DNA of 64,000 nt. Origin: Casuarius casuarius. Lineage: Eukaryota > Chordata > Aves > Casuariiformes > Casuariidae. Positions 39,518 to 53,205 of the stretch are shown here, one piece after another (within the stretch, counting starts at the first letter, position 1; every line of letters begins with the position of its first letter). The translations under genes were made by a program, and so were the position numbers. The DNA lies in the NCBI GenBank assembly GCA_003342895.1, contig PTFA01000042.1:1054001-1118000 (forward strand), written 5' to 3'. The notes below the pieces were generated by a model. The model was not told the DNA's origin, did not search any database, and saw only the letters and a list, made by a program, of their open reading frames with translations.

Positions 39518-41864
39518 GAAAGACATGAAGGAAGAGATCTGGCAATAGCACCCAATGTCCTCTCAGTGTGTCACCCCCCAACCATCTGAAAGATGGTTGC
39601 AGGAGAAAGCAGCATGATGACAGGTACTGCTCCCATCTTGTGCTTTGTGACTAGAAGCAAGACTTGGAGCTTGTTCGTTTAGAAATACAAGATGAATGAA
39701 GCAATGAAGGCATGAATGACTAGCTCTTCTCCACCCCCACAGGAAAACGCCCTCTTCAGTCTCTGAAAGTCACTTTCCCAATACAGCATCCTGAGGCTCA
39801 AAAGCACAACAGGTTGTGCTTTCACAATTCCTGTTCCTGCTAAAACAAGGGGGGAAGATATTCGTGTGCTATAAAGGAGCGGAGCTCATGGCTGGTGCAA
39901 ACCAGCACAGTTCCTGTATGAGCAAGACACTCCTGCTGGGAGCGCAGCTCCCGAGGACTGGGATGCATTAGAGAGACAGCAGGTGAGAGGCACACATATT
40001 AAAGGCCATATTGTTAATGCAAATAAAGGCAGACAGCATCTCCACTGGAGGGAATGCAAACCTCTGAAGAGCTTCTGAACATCCTGCAAGTTTTAATGAC
40101 CCTTTCAACGCTTTAGTGATTTTGCCCTTCAGTCACAATTCAACAGCTTTAAATGTGCAGGAAGCCTACTCTCTATACAAGAGAGTCTTTCTCAGGTCTG
40201 TACTAAATAATAATTTGGGTCAGCTTTCTTTCTTCTTTCTCCATCAAGTATAATTTTCACAAGACGGAAATCCAGAAGGAAGATAATGGACTTCACCAGA
40301 GTCCTTGTAAAGTTTGAAGCACTCGCGTGACTCCCGTGTGGAAATACTTTTTTTTCAAACAGTTACTCTACTCAAGTGTGTGTTTTGATCGCTATGAATG
40401 TCATCATCGGTGGTAAAGTAGCCTCAGGATGCCCCAGCCAGGGCCAGGGTTTCATTCGCCTGAGCGGTGCGTGGCCTGGGGTGACAGTCAGCTGGAAGGG
40501 AGCAGCGAACAAAAGGGAGATAAGGGAGAGGAAAGATAGATTGGGAAAAGATTGTGTGATTGCAGAGGAAATGGTAGGCACAAGCTTGGAAAAGACTTTC
40601 TAAAAAGTATAGTGGTTTCATACCAATACACAAACGCAGTAGCCACCAGCATCCCCCAGTGGCTTTTTGTTATTTGTACATTCATACACATGGAAGCTCC
40701 CTTGAGGAAGGAAGCACAAGAAGAAACACACACAGGCTGTGGCATAACCTCCTTAAACTGTGCAGAGTACAGTGGTAACTGGCTCTGTTATCAGTCTCCA
40801 GAGATTAGATGCTTCTCAGAAAATTACAACCTCTCTTCTCCTCCCTCCAGATACAACAGCCAGCTGTGGGGTCCAAGCTCCCAAAATACGGGAAGCCATT
40901 TACTGACAGGTTTACCATTGTATTGTGTCTGTTTTCAAACATAACATTCACTTCCCCCAAGCAAAGCAGAAAAAAAAAATAGTATTAAAGGGAAAGGATT
41001 TGAACGCCTCCCCCCAAAAACCCACCTTGTAGCACCACAACTCTTAAGAGCAAAACAGGCAGCAATTTCAAAGAATTACTAGAACTCCTATTGCAACTAT
41101 TCTGAGGTGTATTTGAGAAGCAAAAGAGGAAGCAGAAACTAGGAGATGCCTTCTGGATTAGCAGCGAATAAAATCTTGGCGGCAGGAAAAGTCTCGTGCA
41201 GACCTGAGGCAATGCCAGCTCCATGCCAGTGCACGGTGAGATGCTGAAGCGCTGGCCCCACACAAGTCCTCAGGCGTTCAATACCTCATTGGTTCCAGCA
41301 GATACAATATTTCCTCCCCTATGTGCCGGTGGCTACCTCCTTAGCTGGATGGCCAAGATAGAAAAAAACTTCTGGGAAAATGCTTTTTCTGGCATTTGGG
41401 ATACTTCAGGCTTTTTTCTGAGCAACCCCCTCAGGGCTGGCTAACAACTCTGTGTCAGCCTTGTCAGTGCTGCTCTCTGCCTCGCTGAAAGGCTCTACTC
41501 CGAGTCCGGTAGGAATGCTATCTTTCAGTGTTTCCTGATCAGATTTACAAGCACAAAGATGTTTAATAAACTTTGAAAATGGTATTTCCTCCTCTCAGTG
41601 TAGAACTGGATCTTCCTCCTTTGAATTACAGGCCCATGTAGCCTTGAATTATCTGGGGCCCTGCTTCTTGCTCACTGGCAAGCTTTTTTTCTCAGACGAA
41701 TACACTGTTAAAAACTGTGTTTTATCCCCACAGGTGCTGGATTTGGCAATGGTAAGTGTCATGTGCATGGGTTTCTTTAGCTCAGGCCAGTAATTCTCTG
41801 CCCTTAGAGAGAGCAGAAGAAACTGAAGGATGTATGTTGCTGTTGCGTGTTGCAGACTTCATAA

Positions 41865-41970
41865 CTACGGTAAATTGGCTCAGAGACATTAAATCTGACC
41901 CAGCCTAACATGGGGAGCAGGTCCCAGCTGCCCTTGCCTTGGAGTATTCGACTGCCCACTCTGTTCTGCC
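41865..41970 (-). mobile_element. Possible MIR-like SINE remnant, reverse orientation
   Basis: The words 'aaattggctcagagacattaaatctgaccca' and 'gagcaggtcccagctgcccttgccttggagt' resemble the reverse MIR 'aaactgaggcacagagaggttaagtgacttgccca' and 'ccaggtct.cctg' segments. This is weaker than the other three copies. Confidence 0.45.
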
Positions 41971-42799
41971 ATGTTCCTCTGCTGTGCCCTTACAGAGGCT
42001 GCTCTTCCCTCACACTGTGTCCTCAGATACTATGGAGTCAGTTTGGGGAAGTTTTCTCCCCATCTCAAACTCCGCCTTTGTAAGGAGAGCAGCCACATGA
42101 AGGGTAGGAGTTTTGCCTGGGCTCCAAAGAGGCCACGACCACCACCCTCATGACCACCACCACCCCTCTGACTGTGCCAGACCTCTGACCTCTGGCAGAT
42201 GCCCACCCATCACCAGCTCATTCACCCTTCACCACCACTGTGCCACCCCAAAAAGCACCGGGACCCCATCCCAGCTCTGCACACCTTAAGATTGCTGTGT
42301 CCTGCAGGGAGGCAGCTCCTGGAGACACCACAACCACAGTCAGTCCTGGTAGGGATCACTGGACCAGAGAAATGGTTGAGAGGAGACTTACTGGAAACTC
42401 CCATCCTTTTCTGCCGTATCCAGTAGCAAGCATTTCCCTGTGGGTGTACATGAGGTTTGGACCAGTGCATGGTCAAAGCAAATACTCCAAGTCTGGGTAA
42501 AAGGCAAGGAAGGCCTGCAGGGGTGGTGGTGGAGCTAAACAGGAATGGTGCCCCCACGAAGCAGAGCCAGGCAGAGCCACGTCCACCTCCCCGCACACGG
42601 TGTGGCCTTGCACCAGGGACAAAGAGAGCCCTAGGCAAGACTGATGCTGGTGACAAGGGCCCGAGGAGGCCACAGCTCTTGGCAGCCGGGATGCCTTTGC
42701 CCGCACAGTTGTTGAGGGCCCACAAAACACGTGGACAGCACAGGAGAGGCCTGGCTCAAATCTAACACCCCCAGCCGTGGAACAAGGGATGCAAATGGA

Positions 42800-43030
42800 G
42801 GCAAGCTTTGTAATAGCTCTCTGTGTTTACCCTGACACAATAAGATAATTTTTTACATCTGGCCAGGCTTGTGACTGGCCAATGGCTGTGGCTGTTTACT
42901 CATGAAGTTAATCTTTTCTTTTTTAATTACTCTTAAAGGCCAAGGAGTCATGTCTGGCCAGAAGCTGGGCTGTGTTTAAAATATCTGTTCAAGCTCACTT
43001 TTTGTGCAGAGTAATGTTTGTACTGTATTA
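42800..43030. promoter_or_regulatory. Candidate NFI-rich regulatory block
   Basis: TGGCCA-type NFI half sites occur repeatedly (near 42863, 42878 and 42955), beside TGTTTAC forkhead words, AGATAA GATA words and a TTTTTTAATTACTC homeodomain word. The clustering is more than expected by eye. Untested. Confidence 0.3.
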
Positions 43031-43639
43031 TCTGAATTTGTGCTGACAGAGTGTCCAATGATGAGACAACATGCCCATGATTTCTCCTCATGGTTTCTCC
43101 TGTGCACGTCCTCAGATCGGACAGGCTTGGCCATTTCAAAAGAACCATACATGTGTATGGCATAATACCATTTTTGGTGAACTTTACTGATCCGATCACA
43201 TAAACATGAGACAATTAAGTGTCCTAGTTTTCAGTGAAAATCAATAGCAGTAAATCAGTAAATGGTAAAAAATCCATCCAAAAAAATTCTAATCATAGGT
43301 TTTTATAAAGGAACGCAAGAAACACACACACTGTGCCAGTTTTATACCTCACAGATTCCTATGTAGCTGTGGCAGAAAGAGAGACTATGCAACAAGGACG
43401 GAGGAGAAAACAAAAATGATAGCATGGGAAAAATCCATTTCTACAAAATCGTGAATTCCAGACTGAAGTTCACAGTTTCAGAGATGATTTTCCATATATA
43501 TAATGATATTAGATTGCACCGTCCCTCTTGGGTTAAGGAAGAAAAGATTGCTCGTGCCTAATATCGAGGCAGCAAGGGCCACCAGCAATGGAGTCGCCTT
43601 GGTCCAAGGGGAAAATGGAGTTTTGCGGGCAGAGACCAC

Positions 43640-44000
43640 TGGTTTGATAAGGCCCCTGGTGGCAGCAGAGGAGTGTGAGCAAGGCGGAGGGGCTGCGGGC
43701 TGCCGGCAGCACGCGCACATCTCCAGTCAGCTCCCGAGAAAGGGCGAGAGACCCCAACTGCGAGTCAGCCGCATTCGCTGGCGCGTGCTACTGCTGTGCT
43801 GAGCTCTAGCACTCCAGTGCACTGGCTCTTGCGGATGGCTGGGGGCTTAGCAGAGCCTTTGGGAAGCGGGAGTGCACGAGTGAGCTGCACTGTCTGCAGC
43901 CGGTCACGCTGCGTGCTGCGCCCTGCGGGGCAGGAGCGCGGTGCTGGCAGCTGCAGTGAGACAACGCGGCCTGGGAGTTGGGCACCGCTGGAGTTTGGGC
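43640..44000. promoter_or_regulatory. Second orphan CpG-rich patch
   Basis: A moderately CpG-rich stretch (CGGGCTGCCGGCAGCACGCG near 43697, GCGCGTGC near 43780, GCGTGCTGCGCCCTGCGG near 43910). No recognised gene starts here. Weaker than the 28 kb patch. Confidence 0.3.
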
Positions 44001-47000
44001 AGGGAGAAAACCCCTTGCGGGCCTTTCCAGAGGCTGCAGGTCCCCCTGTGGCTCCTCTGCTAACGGGGCTCCCGTTACCCCACTCTTGCCATGAAAAGAG
44101 GCTGGGTTGGTACCTGAACAAGGACCCTTCTGGGGGCTAACGGGACGCTGGGCTGGATAAAAAAAGCAACTTTAGCCTTTGTTTTTTTTAACAGCGGCAT
44201 CAGGAACAGGGACCTGCACGGCAGGGCCAAGGCAGCCCTCTGCTTTTATCGGGGCTGGGAAGGAGGTGCTTTCAGAAAAGATTTCTTCTGATGGCACACA
44301 AGCAGGAAGAGCTTGTGCATTTGCAAACTGCTTTCAAGCCTTGCTAATTCCTGCTCAAGCCTGGAGCTTTGTAGGCTTAACCCTCCTTTCTCATCAGCCG
44401 CTTTCTGAAAAGCCCTGCTGGCTTGGTATAATACAGACCTTCGCTCCGTGCAAGGCTTGAAGAATAGTCGTTAAAAAACAGCAGTTGTTTCAGAGAGCAA
44501 TTGCTTTTCAGGGGTTCAGTTAAATCCAGTGCTCGTCTATGGGTGCGTGTTACTCAGAGCTAAAACAAGGATGCAGAAATCGGTGCTTTGGAAAATGCAG
44601 AAAACAATTGAAGGGAGAACAATAAGACCCCATTGTTACTCATACAGGAGTCACTGCGTGAAGTCACTGTGTCCCGAGGTATTTTTAAGTACATGATCAG
44701 TGGGTAGATGTTTTGGTTCTTTTAGGAACTAAATATTCGGGGAGCTATTTGAGATTTGCCAGCAATGTTAATTAGCTTGAGGTTAACAGTGTGCAGTTTG
44801 TCATTCAAAACTCAGGTTGTGGGCTCCTTTTCTAGATTATTACAGTGCCAGTGAATACTAGGGTTTGTTCCCTTTGTCAGATCCCTACATAAGCAACTTT
44901 TCATGTTTTCTACCTCATCTTACTTTGCTTTGTAAAAATAAGCTATATAGTTTTAGTTTCTGTCAGATCGCGGCAACTTCCTCCTCAGTATGGATTAAAT
45001 GAATGCTTGCTAAATATTATTACTTCTATAATGTCTCGTATATCAGAAGCAAAAGACAGAGGTGAGCCCCAATTTACTCCTAAGATTAGAAAAACCTGTA
45101 TTATTCGGGGGGAGGGGAGTTCAGCCAAAGCATCACAGGAATAATAGCACATCCTCCCTAAGGAACCCCCAGGGAAGGAACAGATGAGAGTCCTGCGGAC
45201 GCCTTTGTGGCTCAGTCATAATAGTTTTGAGTCTAAATGGTATTTATTCAACAAACCTGCACCTCCTACCTCCAAGCAACAAAGCAGGGCAGCTGGCAGC
45301 CTCCAGCTAGGCTGCAAATTCACCCTGAAGAGCAAATGGGGGAAGAAAGAAAGGCAGAAAAAAAGAAAAAAAAAAGCAGTGTGTAGCAAGAATCAAATTC
45401 CTGAGTAAGCAGAGTGATTTGGAGAGAGCAAAATCCTAATTGTCACTGCTAAGCGGGAGTGAAATCTCTTATGGAGATGTGCCCTCTCCCGGCCTCACTG
45501 GGGAAGCGTGGAGGGGCCACGGGTGCCGCGGGGAGGTTTGGGAGCCAGTATTTCTCTACTGTAATACTAGTAAGCAAATAAATGGGATGGATATCAACCT
45601 GGCCATCTTGTGTTAACAAGTGAAGTCCCTTGGGTCAAGATCTAAATAAATAGAGGGGTTGCCTAAAGCTCAGCTCCCAAATGGCTATTTAAGCACTGAT
45701 TTTTTTCACAAGTGCTGGTGCACCTGAGCCTACACGGGGCTGAATCCCCTTAGGTTTATTTTAAATGGTTGCCAGTGTGTTGAAAGGTACACCTGCTGTT
45801 TAGATGCATGCGGATGGTTATCCGAACCCAACTTGCAGCCCCTGTTTTGTTGCTGCTGTTGCTGCTTTTGTTGTTTGTGGTTTGAAATTGGGACCTGGGA
45901 GGGGAAGGACTGAAGATCCCTGCATTAACAGACTTCTGCTCCTCAGGAATGAACAGACAGACAGCACTGATTCTTCTGTTTCCTGGATAAGCTGGACAGT
46001 TTTAATGCTGAAAATCTTTACTGAAATAAAGCATATTTTCCTGCCCTTCAGACATTCCCATGGCCTTTTCAGCATCACCAACCCTCCCAAACCACAGATC
46101 TCAAACACGAACATGGTTTTCCAGGAGCATTTCTTCCTACGCCTGGCACTGGGGCAGCCTCTCTGTCCTTCCTCCTGTCTTTAAACTGTGGTCACTACTT
46201 CATTAAAGTAAATGCATCTTCTTCACCTAGCCTAGCCTAGTGTCTGTATGTACGGTCTGCATATAACCACAGGCACTTTAGCCCACTTGGCTACCAGAGC
46301 TGTTACTGGTATATACTCATACTGGGTGCACAAGAATCACTGGTTCGCTGTTATATCCCATTAGCCCGTCAGTCAAGGCCAGCCTTCATTTAGGAGCTTC
46401 TGAGATGTCCTTCCACCTCTCTGACTGGGCAGCTGATTCTGTCCTCCTACAATAGTCCTTCTCCATGAACAGAGTATGGCTCTCTTGAGCTGCTCCCTTT
46501 AATTTCGGCAGGCCCTGAAGGTGGCCCTTCTGCTATAAAGCAATGGTTAGTGGGTCTTAGAGTCAGCTCACATTATTTAATTCTTCCAGCTTAAACATCG
46601 TGAGAAACATTTCTGTATCTAATCCTCTCATAGCACATTCTTATCAGAGAAGAAAAATGCATAGAAAATGGTTTTGAAACGTTTAATGTGAAGTGGCTCT
46701 ACCAACAGAGTGGATTCATTGATATTGTAGAGTAACATAATGTCATTTTGACAGTCTGGCATGGCTAAAAATAAGTCAGAGAAGACAAATACATTTCTGT
46801 TTTATAATTCCTTATTATCTGAACCTTCTACTTTCAGTGCTGAGAGATTTGGGAAGAGTTTTCTCTCAGTTTACAAAAGACTTGCAACAAATCTTCTCTG
46901 TCATCCTAGTATATGAACTAGCCCTTGGGGCTAAAGGGGGAAATGTAGCTTTTACAACATCAGAGAGTGAAAACAATGGGATCTTTCCTGATTTATGTCC

Positions 47001-47103
47001 TCAGTGCTGTTGTCCCAGCTGTAAGCACCAAGCCCTGTACTATAAAATTACATAGCTTTGGTCTCCTGGGTGACTTGGCTGAGCTCGGTGTTCTTGTTAA
47101 TTT

Positions 47104-47124
47104 AAAAAAAAAAAAAAAAAAAAA
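47104..47124 (+). repeat. Poly(A) run
   Basis: A run of 21 A followed by GAAAAG. The upstream sequence does not match a retrogene or a LINE I recognise, so it is treated as a simple repeat. Confidence 0.9.
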
Positions 47125-50100
47125 GAAAAGATGGTGTTTCTGTGCTCGTTTTCAAGCTGATGACTATGCTCCAGGAATCTCTGGCCACGTGCCACAAAGC
47201 TGTGTGAGATACACAGAAGAACTGCCCAGATGGCACCATGCTGCTCGGCATTGTAGAAACGAGCCATGCTTCTGTCGGATCCCCGTAGCACAATAAATGT
47301 GACATCACCATTGCTATTAGCAGGCCACAGGCCACGTATTCCCAAGGCAATACAAAGCCTCAGGGCGCGTCTGGTCTTGAACTTCCTCAGCTTGGTTGTA
47401 ACTGTAACAGCACATTGCCAATGATCAGAGGACTGTATTCTGATCTGTTTTAGCTGTAATGGCAAAATTGTCCAACAGGCAGCCAAACAATGTCTAACTT
47501 GGTTTTAGTTTTAGCTTAGTTCTGTGTAACTGCGTGGTTATTACCCCAAAGCATTACCATATATGGTAATAGGCTAACAAAATTAAGTGACCACTATATT
47601 GCTAGACTTGTGGACCAACCAGAAAGGCATGTTAGCAAGCAGCTGCTTGAAAATGTGTAAAAATAGCATCAAGCTGTCCCAGCACAGAAGAGAAAGAAAC
47701 CCACCACCACTGGCATCAGTACGTCACCTGGTGAAGAACCTGGAACACTGGCAAATCACTGCAACACCCCACCTGGGGAAAAGGCACCCTTGCCCTCAAA
47801 TCATGGGTGTTCAGGTGAGCAGTACAACAGAGAAGAGGGAGAGATGATAGAAAGTCGATGTATAACAGTTTTAAGTGCATTATTAATGGAAATTAGCAAT
47901 AATTGGATAATCTGAACAGAAGGTGTTAATATCCTTGTAACTGAGCTAATAGTAGCTTCTTGCTAGATTGTTAAAGCATTAATTATACCAACAACCAATT
48001 CTAATTCTTGACTCCATACAAAAGGAGCCAAATATTCCTTTTGAGTGTAATACTATCAGTTCTTGCAGCTTATATGGCTATTGAATAAAAAACAACTAGT
48101 ACTTCTCTCTTTTGGCTGCTTTCTTTATGTTAACTTTTTCACTGAGAATTTTTATTGATTTTATCTTTCTCATTTCTTTTCACTTATGGAATATATTTTT
48201 CTGATCCTTTCCTGCCCTCAAGCCCTGTGAGAAGAATTTTCTAAGGAGCTGCTGCCTTGTTTATATAGAGGACTTGACAAGTATCTGTGCCACAATCCAT
48301 GTTCCGGAGTAGTTCCCCATATAGAGGCACCGTGTGGGAATAAAAGTTACTTTATTCCAGAATCATGATCTGCTCTGTCAGCTTACTCCCTTCCAGTGTA
48401 TCTGTGAGCTTCCCTACGTACACAAGGCCTAAAGGAATCTGGTATTTGAATCTCACTGCAACCAAACTGCCTCAGTTGCTTTGCTCCTTTTGGAAGCCGC
48501 ACATCCATTTTTCCCTGCATACTCCCTCAATATCATCTTTTCTGTCAGGAGACGATGTGCCAATTTTCTCTTCTTTACCTTCTTCTCCAGCACACTTTCT
48601 CTGGCTCAGGTTCTTTTTCAGCTTTTCGTTATCCTATCAGCTGGGAAGGAAGGGAAAGAGGCATTGATGGAAGTAGCTGAGTAGTTGCAGCGCGCTAACC
48701 CACAGGGCATCGGCAGACATTGGGCACGGGCCCTTCCTGCCATACAATTCATTTCACTTTGCACATCCAGCTTAGATCTCTAAATGAGGACACTACCTTT
48801 GGTCAGGGGAGAAGCCTCTGTTTCTCTCTCTGTTGAGGACATAGGGATCCTGACATCCTAGTCTAGAAATCTCAGTCAGGGGGTGTTCTCCTTTCTCTTG
48901 AACATTCATCAGAGTACAGCCGTAAAAGTGCCCCCATCTCCATCCCAGTTCCCACTCCCCTGAGTCCCATGAAATCCATCTGGCCTTGAGTAGCAGTTAC
49001 ATCGCACTTGCATTTCTTTCCTTTGCTTATGTCCTGTCAGTCATCTCTTTCTTGCCTGCTCGCTCTCTTTCCAGGAAACCCCAGGTGTTTCCATGCATCT
49101 TTAAGCTTGATAATTACCAGCAGCAATTGCCATTTACAGTCCACTACTACTGCTGAACCTCTGCTCTACTGCGCCTTGTCATACAGCACACATCTAATCA
49201 TTCCCTGTGCTTTTTCCAAACTTTCTTTAGAGCAGAACTCACATCCAACCAGAACGTTAATTATTGCTCATTTCTTGCTTATTATCTCTGTTGCTCTTAT
49301 TACCAAAAAAAAAGCTATTCAACAACCAGGAGAGTTTTGAGAGCCTCACCTTTTAGACCTCTCCTGAAAACAAGAGCTATAATTACCATATGGATTAGCA
49401 AAGAGCTACTACTCTCAGTAAAGTAAACGGCCCATTTGTGACACATCTTCACAGCAAGGTACGTCCAGCCTCTGCTGCAGAGGTCAGTTCAGAAGTTTAA
49501 TGATCTCTACCTAATCTATGAGGCTTAGCATAACCTGAACCTTTCGGTGTAATCAAAATCAATCAGTGACTCTGTCCCTGACCTTAGGAAATTACCTTGG
49601 CAGTACTGAAATCCTAATGTACAGTAGCTAGATAAGTGTTATCTGTAACAAAGATAAATACACCTGGAAAGGCCACCATATACAAAAACTCATCATGGAG
49701 CTTGCTAATCAGCCCTGCTGGCTACTCCTCTTTCTTCTGCATAAAGGAAAGGCTGTCCTCATGTTTGCACATTCAGACTCCTTAGGCCTTCACCAATAAG
49801 TGCCTCCGTGCTGCTAAATGACTTTACAGTCCATCCAGCAGCAGTTCCATGTGGTTAGCACAACTCTGTCATGCAACAACTTTCCCAAGAGCTTAAGAAG
49901 ATCAAGGGCCTTGGTTGCCTGCACTTCACCTACATGGGTAATGGACGCATAGCATGTACTCCTCCTGCCAGCACATGCCACGCACAGGGCTGTCATCAAA
50001 TGAGATATATGCTGCTGTTTTACAAGATATTTATCATCAACAGAGACTTTAGCCAATGTCTTTGAAGCCATACAAGTGTTCCTGTCAAAGATCAGTTTGG

Positions 50101-52163
50101 GTAAGAAAGCAGTTGGGGATAGCGTTCAAGTGTGGGTATGAATCATGTCTGTACTAGTACACGAAAGAAAGGAGACAAATCATTGCTCTTTGAACCACAG
50201 AAACCCTAGTTTTTTTCCTGCATCAATAGGTAAAATGTCAGCAGCCACTGGGTACAAAAGGTCCTGTCAGCACTACCTAGGACTGAAGAAATAGATGTTT
50301 GGGCTTTTTCCTTTAAGTTAAGCAGTTAAAGGCTGGAGCTGGCGTTTCAGACACTGACACTTTAGCAAGCAAGGCTCTACAGTCAGAAAGGGAATGATAG
50401 GACCAACTAACAAGTGAGTCATGCTTATGATAAAGTGGAGTTAGGAGAAACTCTGAAAGAATGTTAAGATGAGAAACCATTCAAGGCCTGCTCACATTAA
50501 GCCTAACATACTTACTAAAATATATAGTCCACCTGATTATTCCCTATTTCCCCCATCAAAAAAGCTTATAAACCTTCACTCTCTTCTAAACTAATTCCTA
50601 ATTTTCCTCTTTCCTACACATATAAAGATCTTTTAAGCATACCTGTAACAGCTTCTGTGCATTTGTCACTTTGCTTCAATTGCCAATTAAATGATGTGTT
50701 TATTAAAAAGCTACAAAGAACATGTGCTGTGTTATCCATTCTCAAATACCTTCTTTATGCACAGAATGCAACATTCATCTTCCCCATTCTCATCCCTTTC
50801 TGCTAGTGGATTCTGTACCTGTAAAACTTTGCTTGCTATCCTTATCAGCATTTTGGGGTGTTTTTTGTATTACAATAAGTGTTTTAAAACTTGAATTAGG
50901 GGGTATTGAAGTCTCAATTTTGAATCCTCAGATGACACTTATACTACCACTTCATCTCTATGAAACACAATTAAAGGGAGCTAGTTACAAAGCACTGTTG
51001 TACTTTAAACTAAATCGCTACCATGTTAACTGCACACAAAATTTTCAAAAGCCCACCTAGAGAAGTGATATGCTTTTCCTCACACTGCATAATGCAAAGT
51101 GCCTAGGACAAGTATAAGAAATTACCATAAAACATACAAATTCCCCAAATGGGGATTAAGATTCCTACTTATCCTGGATTCCAGGACAGAAACTGAGAAA
51201 TTGGGCAAAGAAAGAACCATCACCCAGTAACTGGTTCCATTTATTCAGCAAGAACAATACCTTTTTCATATGACTGCACATCATGCTGTCATGCTAAGTA
51301 TTATGAGAGATTGATTTTGGTTAATACACAACTATAGTATCCCTTAAGGTTTGAAAACTGTTCAAAGGTACTACAGTACACATTTCCACATTTAAACAGA
51401 GAAACACATTACTTTTAACTTCATTCAGTACTTGATATATTAGCTCCTAACTGAACTTCATAGTAAGAGACTTTATTTCAGTTTCTTGGAACAGTATGAA
51501 TACACAAGCACACACATTTCCCCTCTGCAGACAGATATCTATCTCTCCATATTATATTAATCCTAAATTTAGACTGTTCGTTGCACACCTTAGCAAAGCA
51601 GCAGCTGGCAGCCCTGAACAGTGTGGAAAAGCTACTTTAAGAGAATCAGCCTGTGTTAACGTGCTAAAGCTCCCACCTACAATCTAGTAGAAGACATTGT
51701 CTAGATATACAGTGATGGCAAATGCAGGTATTTACAGAGAAGAGGCAGGACTCTAACACACTAAACCAAACAGAGAAATAGTTAGTTAACATGCATTTTC
51801 AAGATATGCTACCCATGTGTATTCCATTGCAGGAACACATACTCCAATCCAGATTCCTTTTAGTCACTTCAGCCTGTGAAATCAAATGCATGCCAGGAAG
51901 ATTATAGCTTTCAGGTTCCCTAATCAATAGGTATTTTTCCTTCCCACAGTAGCTAGAAAAGAGGGCTAGTTATGGATTCTACATGCTTAAAATTAGCCTC
52001 TCCCCCCCCTCTTTTTTTAATTTTATTTTAAAAAAGACTTGCTTATACATGCACTCCACTTTTGATTATACATAGTGGCAACACATAGGACACAGGAGAT
52101 GGGGCGCTAGGAATCTGCCTAAACACATCTCAGGAGGAACTCACCAACTGATGAGGCAATTTG

Positions 52164-52190
52164 GGCAACTAGCTTTAGGCAACTAGCTTT
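52164..52190 (+). repeat. 14-base tandem duplication
   Basis: GGCAACTAGCTTT occurs twice, separated by one A. Confidence 0.95.
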
Positions 52191-52411
52191 GAACCACAGT
52201 AAGCCATTTTCCATATGTTTAATAGTGCAACAGGTTTAGAGCTACAGGTGTTGCTTGAGGCCAAACTCTGCTCTCACCAAAGGTAGATCCAAATTATTTT
52301 GCCATATAATTGAACAAATACAAGAACACAATTAGAAGTTATCTCCAGGTTGATAACAATCAGGCAAATCTCTTCCCTCCAAAGATGCCAGCAAGATGGC
52401 AAGGGAAGAAT

Positions 52412-52426
52412 GGGGGGGGTGGGGGG
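52412..52426 (+). repeat. G-rich run (G8TG6)
   Basis: Fifteen bases with a single T. G-quadruplex prone. Confidence 0.85.
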
Positions 52427-53013
52427 AGATGACACCACACTATCTTTGTACCTTTGTGTATCGTTTCTCCTCTGGAATACAGATTAAAAAGCCCACAGGC
52501 TTTCAGATAGACACATATATATATCTATCCATATATCAAGCTATATATCAAAAATAAATATAGCAATCCTTATGGGCTTCCATCCCTGCTCTCACAGTTG
52601 CACTCATTAAAAATACACATATCAAAACTTCAATATAGCTAGAGAAAGGGTTATGACTGAAAAGGTAGGCCTACCAAGCCATCAACTATTGGCATTCCCA
52701 ACAAGAACACAATTCAAGTTTATAATGAAAGCATCAACCAATCTTCAATTAAAGGGCAGAAAAGAGTTAATGAATCTTGTATTCAGGCATCCAGGATGAA
52801 GCCTATATCACATAGCAGCATTCGAAAATAGAGGCAAACTTACTAGAGAAGAAACTGCCTCCAGAAGTCAGCTTCTAGTTTGATTGGAAAGACTGGAGTA
52901 AGGTGTTTTAATTATTTGCACAAAGACTAAGAAAACCATCACCGCAGGCCAAAAATGAATGTTATTTCAAACCAAAACAGTAATCAGGGAAAAGGAGAAG
53001 ACAAACAGGGAAA

Positions 53014-53048
53014 AATTAAAAAAAAATTAAATAAAATTAAAAAAAATA
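53014..53048 (+). repeat. A/T-rich low-complexity tract
   Basis: ATTAAA-like units with long A runs, just downstream of the proposed MIS18A polyadenylation site. Confidence 0.8.
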
Positions 53049-53205
53049 TCAGTACCTACCAACAGGGAGAAGAACAGGGGAAAGTGCATTACAGGTTTTT
53101 GGACAAAACTTAAGAACTCACAGCAGTAAGATTAAATAGTGTTGGGTAATAGAAGAAACCTTTTTTGAAATTATTCTCCTCTTGGACTATTACTGTTTTC
53201 CTTGT

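Larger units (their letters stand above)
36915..53200. other. Intergenic, no supported gene
   Basis: Includes the 245-codon frame, a CCA-rich stretch near 42.13-42.25 kb, the NFI-rich block, the 43.6 kb CpG patch, a TTG/TGC-rich stretch at 45.85 kb and a poly(A) run. From about 50.1 to 53.2 kb the DNA is AT-rich with very few CpG and several AATAAA on the minus strand, so longer MIS18A 3' ends are possible. Confidence 0.6.

Noticed and set aside
42222..42725. 167-codon minus-strand frame
   Set aside because: GC-rich stretch with open frames on both strands and no family signature.
47104..47124. Poly(A) run as the tail of a processed pseudogene
   Set aside because: The upstream sequence has no recognisable coding remnant or target duplication.
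49814..50071. Overlapping open frames on both strands near 49.9 kb, considered as a transposase fragment
   Set aside because: No motif supported a transposase; both frames are short.
1..53000. HUNK exons, expected by human synteny on this side
   Set aside because: No kinase-domain or HUNK-like frame was seen; HUNK is probably beyond the window.
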